NCBI RefSeq assembly: GCF_030052815.1
Contig: NC_079501.1
Coordinates: 41,349,593-41,413,592, forward strand
DNA length: 64,000 bases
Direction: 5' to 3'
From: Hevea brasiliensis
Taxonomy: Eukaryota; Streptophyta; Magnoliopsida; Malpighiales; Euphorbiaceae
Shown here: positions 61,294 to 64,000 of the stretch, piece after piece
Layout of the letters: every line of letters starts with the position of its first letter
Position numbering within the stretch: the stretch's first letter is position 1
Notes under the pieces: model-generated
What the model was told of the DNA's origin: nothing
What the model saw: only the letters and a program-made list of their open reading frames with translations
Database searches by the model: none
Translations under genes and position numbers: made by a program

Positions 61294-62075
61294 TATAACC
61301 CGAACCAACATATTTATTTCCAAAATAAATATTGCAAACATCATTTATGAACTGAAATTCATAACCATCTCTAGTCAAACTAGATATAAATAATTTTCTT
61401 AAAAAGCATTAGGTACGTGCAAAACCTTATTTAAATACAAAACATGTCCACACATGTATAAAGATTTAGATCCTATGGCTAAGGCTTCAACAGTTGAGCC
61501 ATTGTCAACCCGGAGTCTAATATCTCGTTACTGCAAGCTGCTACTACTTGTTATACTCTGGGCAGTTCCTATTCCTGTGCCCATCCTTCTAGTAGTGGAA
61601 ATATTTTCCTTTGCCTCCATTAGCTTTGGTCTTCCCTTTCTATTTAGCTATCTTCTTGGAAGGACCAGGAATTTGAGGTTTCTTTTTCTTATTGCCCTTC
61701 TTCTTGTTGGACTTTCCAGCAGAAGAAGATACAATCAAAGCTACCTCATTTCCTTTATTACTCGGCATATTCTTTTGGGCAATAACCAGCATGTTAATTC
61801 GACCAGCCAAGGTGTATTCCTGCTTAGTCATATGAAAATTTGTCACAAAATTCCCAAATGACTCAGGAAGGGGCTGAAGGATCAAATCCGTCTGCAGTTG
61901 GAAATCCATGTTAAAGTCAAGATGTTTTAGCTGCTCAATCAACCGAATCATCTTATGGACATGATCCCCAACATTCTGTCCCTCAGACATCCTCATTTGA
62001 AATAGCTGCCTGGATATCTCATACCTAGCATTCCTACTATGTTCACCATACAACTCTTGTAGGTGAAGGAGGATA
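61294..62075 (-). pseudogene. gag: Copia5 gag-protease region, partial and rearranged
   Basis: The Gag frame 62053-61640 (MYGEHSRNARYEISRQLF...) is over 90% like copia2 and copia3 Gag by eye. It ends near the lysine-rich stretch, then the knuckle is broken. From about 61560 a deletion brings in sequence like copia2 19610-19730, and then 61294-61400 corresponds to copia2 19745-19865. The Gag N-terminus and ATG are missing: the frame breaks at about 62075, where leader-like DNA starts. Confidence 0.8.
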
Positions 62076-62450
62076 AGTCTCTTAAGTCTATGATATATCC
62101 CTTGTATATATAAAAAAATTAATTATTACATTTCCATAAAAAAATAAACCAATCACATAAGTCTCTTAAGTCTATGATCACCCATTATACATAAGCACAT
62201 ATTCAACACTTGAATAAAAGTTTTATTTTAAATATCTTATATTCAAAATTAAATTAATTCTTTTGAAATTCCATCCCAAAAACATGTTATTTTGGTAGGG
62301 AATGTGGTTAAACACATTAACTATTAGGAAGAAATTAAAGAAAATTAAAATTTTGAAAAATGGCCTTTTTAAGCATAATACTTCAAAATCAATTTTTCTC
62401 AATTCCCAACCAACATACAACATGAAATTAAGTTCCTAATAGCAAAATAG
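62076..62450 (-). other. Copia5 leader remnant
   Basis: Aligns loosely with the copia3 leader around 35700-35830 (CCAATCACAT...CTATGATCA). A 20-bp sequence AAGTCTCTTAAGTCTATGAT occurs twice (about 62074 and 62159). No coding capacity. Confidence 0.5.
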
Positions 62451-62466
62451 GGTGGCTCTAATACTA
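62451..62466 (-). other. Degenerate primer-binding site, copia5
   Basis: GGTGGCTCTAATACTAATT corresponds to GTGGCTCTGATACCAATT of copia3, with two changes. Confidence 0.6.
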
Positions 62467-64000
62467 ATTAAAAGAAAAATACCAACAAGGGTATAAAAAT
62501 AGCAATTTTAAATTTTGAAATCCTAAGTGTTTCATGCAACTCATACAAGTTGGTTTTGTGACTAATAAAATACATACTAGTTTATTACAACTCTTGTAAT
62601 CATAATCAAGAAACTAAAACCATAAGCATAATTAAGGTTTTAGAGATTTTATCTAAATAAGCACAGAATCAAATCCAACACCAAATCTAAGAAGCATAGA
62701 CCTCTAATTATCGATCCTCTAGTTCATCCATATGAACAACTTGATCAAAGCTCCAACTTTGTACCAAAATCCCTTTTATGTTTCCTCTCTTGGTTTGGGC
62801 AATAACTTGCACAAGAAGAGGATTTAGGTTTTTTTGGTTTTAACCTTATAAAAGAGTAGAGAAACAATTTCTCTAGCTTTAATTCAACAGTAACAACTTA
62901 TAATTTCTCTTGAATTAAATACAAAAAAGGAGAAGAAAGCATTTGGCTTGAGAGAAAATGAAGGAAGAAGAAAGTGAAATCTCCAAAGTTGTATTCCAAA
63001 AGGAAGACTTGGCCTTTTTATACTTTAAGAATTCCCATATCTTTAAAGTATAAAGTAATCCCTAACATTTACGGATTTGAGTAAAAATAAGATGGCTTAT
63101 ACAACTTTTAGGAATCCCATTTCCCTAAAGTGGTCTTCTAATCTCTAATGTTTAGAGATTTCAATTCCCTAAAGTCAATTAGTGGAAGACCACTAATCAT
63201 TACTAACTTCACAAGTGTTAACATCTAATTCAATAATTAGATATGTTTTCAAAATTTGATTATGCCACTTGTCAAATTTGTATTAATTAGGGATTTGAAT
63301 TATGCCATAGAACTTTATGGATTTCCATATCCCTAAAGTGTTATGGAATTCTATAACAAGCTATTTATCCAATTTTCTCTCATAACTTCTCAAGCCATAA
63401 TAGCCAAATAAATTCTACTAACTCATTAATTAATTAAACTCTTTTAATTAATTAATCAAGCTTATATTTAAACACTTTAAATATTAGCTTAAATTCTTCC
63501 ATTATTGAATTTAGTTTCAAGTCATGCTATGGACTTCACAATCTAATTGCAAATTAAATTAATTAATTTAATTAATCAATTAAACTATTTAATTAATTAA
63601 TCAAATTAATTATTCCTTGATCATTTTGTTCTTATATGTGACTTCCTAGTTTCATAACTAATTGGCAATATTAACTCTTTAATATTATTGGAACTTTTTC
63701 CATACCAAGAGTAAAATTTCCTTTTCACTCTTAGTTCTCATAAAACATGGTTAACACCTAGCATAGTGTACCATAACTTCCCAACTAGTGATGAATTAAT
63801 TCATCCCTTAAATTTTGAACCTTTGATCCTACATACTATGCACTAAAATCTCCCCATTGCATAATCTTGATTCTAGCTAGGATCTTGGTTATGTTAAATC
63901 CTAATTGCTTGGAATCATATGTCCTCATCTTAATTCTAATGCTTAATTAATAAGATATTTCAATGAAAAACTCTTTTTTGATTTAGTCTATCTGTCTTGG
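62467..64000 (-). repeat. Copia5 5' LTR, diverged (runs off window)
   Basis: It shares the order of landmarks with the copia1-3 LTRs: the TTAATTAA-rich hairpin region (63420-63605), CAAGTCATGCTA, CACCTAGCATAGT, and CTATCTGTCTTGG at the window end. The sequence is far more diverged than its gag. No separate gene is seen here. Confidence 0.7.

Larger units (their letters stand above)
61294..64000 (-). mobile_element. Copia5: 5' part of a reverse Ty1/copia element (outermost)
   Basis: Reverse copia sequence begins at the right end of F. Reading leftward from the edge: 5' LTR (from >64000 to about 62467), a degenerate primer-binding site, a short leader and a gag fragment that resembles copia2. 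F cut it within the region just before the GAG-pre-integrase domain. Its 3' half should lie left of the window. Confidence 0.8.

Noticed and set aside
62467..64000. A host gene region at the right end of the window
   Set aside because: Landmarks in order match the reversed copia LTR (TTAATTAA hairpin block, CAAGTCATGCTA, CACCTAGCATAGT), so it is LTR rather than unique DNA.

Overview
The window is plant nuclear DNA built entirely of LTR retrotransposons inserted into one another. I see no host gene, tRNA, rRNA or CRISPR array. Primer-binding sites complementary to the initiator-Met tRNA, Ty1/copia proteins in the order gag-PR-INT-RT-RH, Ty3/gypsy proteins with a C-terminal chromodomain, and 2-4 kb AT-rich LTRs point to a flowering plant, most likely a eudicot with a repeat-rich genome. 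I cannot name the species.

Layout, outermost element first. A copia element in reverse orientation (copia5, 61294-64000 and beyond) is the outermost sequence seen. A gypsy element F (54467-61293; only its pol tail and 3' LTR are visible) sits in copia5. F's LTR holds a solo gypsy LTR, G (55879-58876), with a perfect 5-bp target duplication. A reverse copia LTR (copia4, 54247-54466) abuts the pol tail of F. A forward gypsy chromovirus D ends inside copia4 at 54246; its pol is at 47293-51997 and its 3' LTR at 52027-54246. D's 5' LTR is scattered over 14748-14946, 24746-26191 and 46842-47164, because three elements landed in it: copia1 (right part, 10063-14747), copia2 (14947-24740, TSD CATAA) and a reverse gypsy E (26192-46841, TSD TGAAG). 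E belongs to the same family as D. E's 3' LTR holds a complete reverse copia, copia3 (29034-38548, TSD TTCTA). Copia1 is itself split by element A (1-10062), a gag-only gypsy derivative with about 4.08-kb LTRs. Nesting therefore reaches six levels: copia5 > F > copia4 > D > copia1 > A.

All gag and pol genes are broken by stops, frameshifts or deletions. The copia1 pol (10064-12625) is the least damaged, with a single in-frame stop. The D/E family looks like a chromodomain-bearing Ty3/gypsy lineage (Tekay/Del-like), whose chromodomain would be expected to direct integration into silent chromatin, which fits the heavy nesting.

The most interesting signals are: a 74/75-bp GT-AG intron in the integrase of D and E, just after the catalytic glutamate; tandem RNA hairpins at a fixed place in the LTRs whose stems change sequence but keep pairing across families; the giant-LTR gag-only element A; decay of D mainly by C-to-T changes that make CAG into TAG; and small errors at CAG/CTG/CCWGG sites confined to about 29-46 kb, which look like a sequencing artefact and would explain many frameshifts there.
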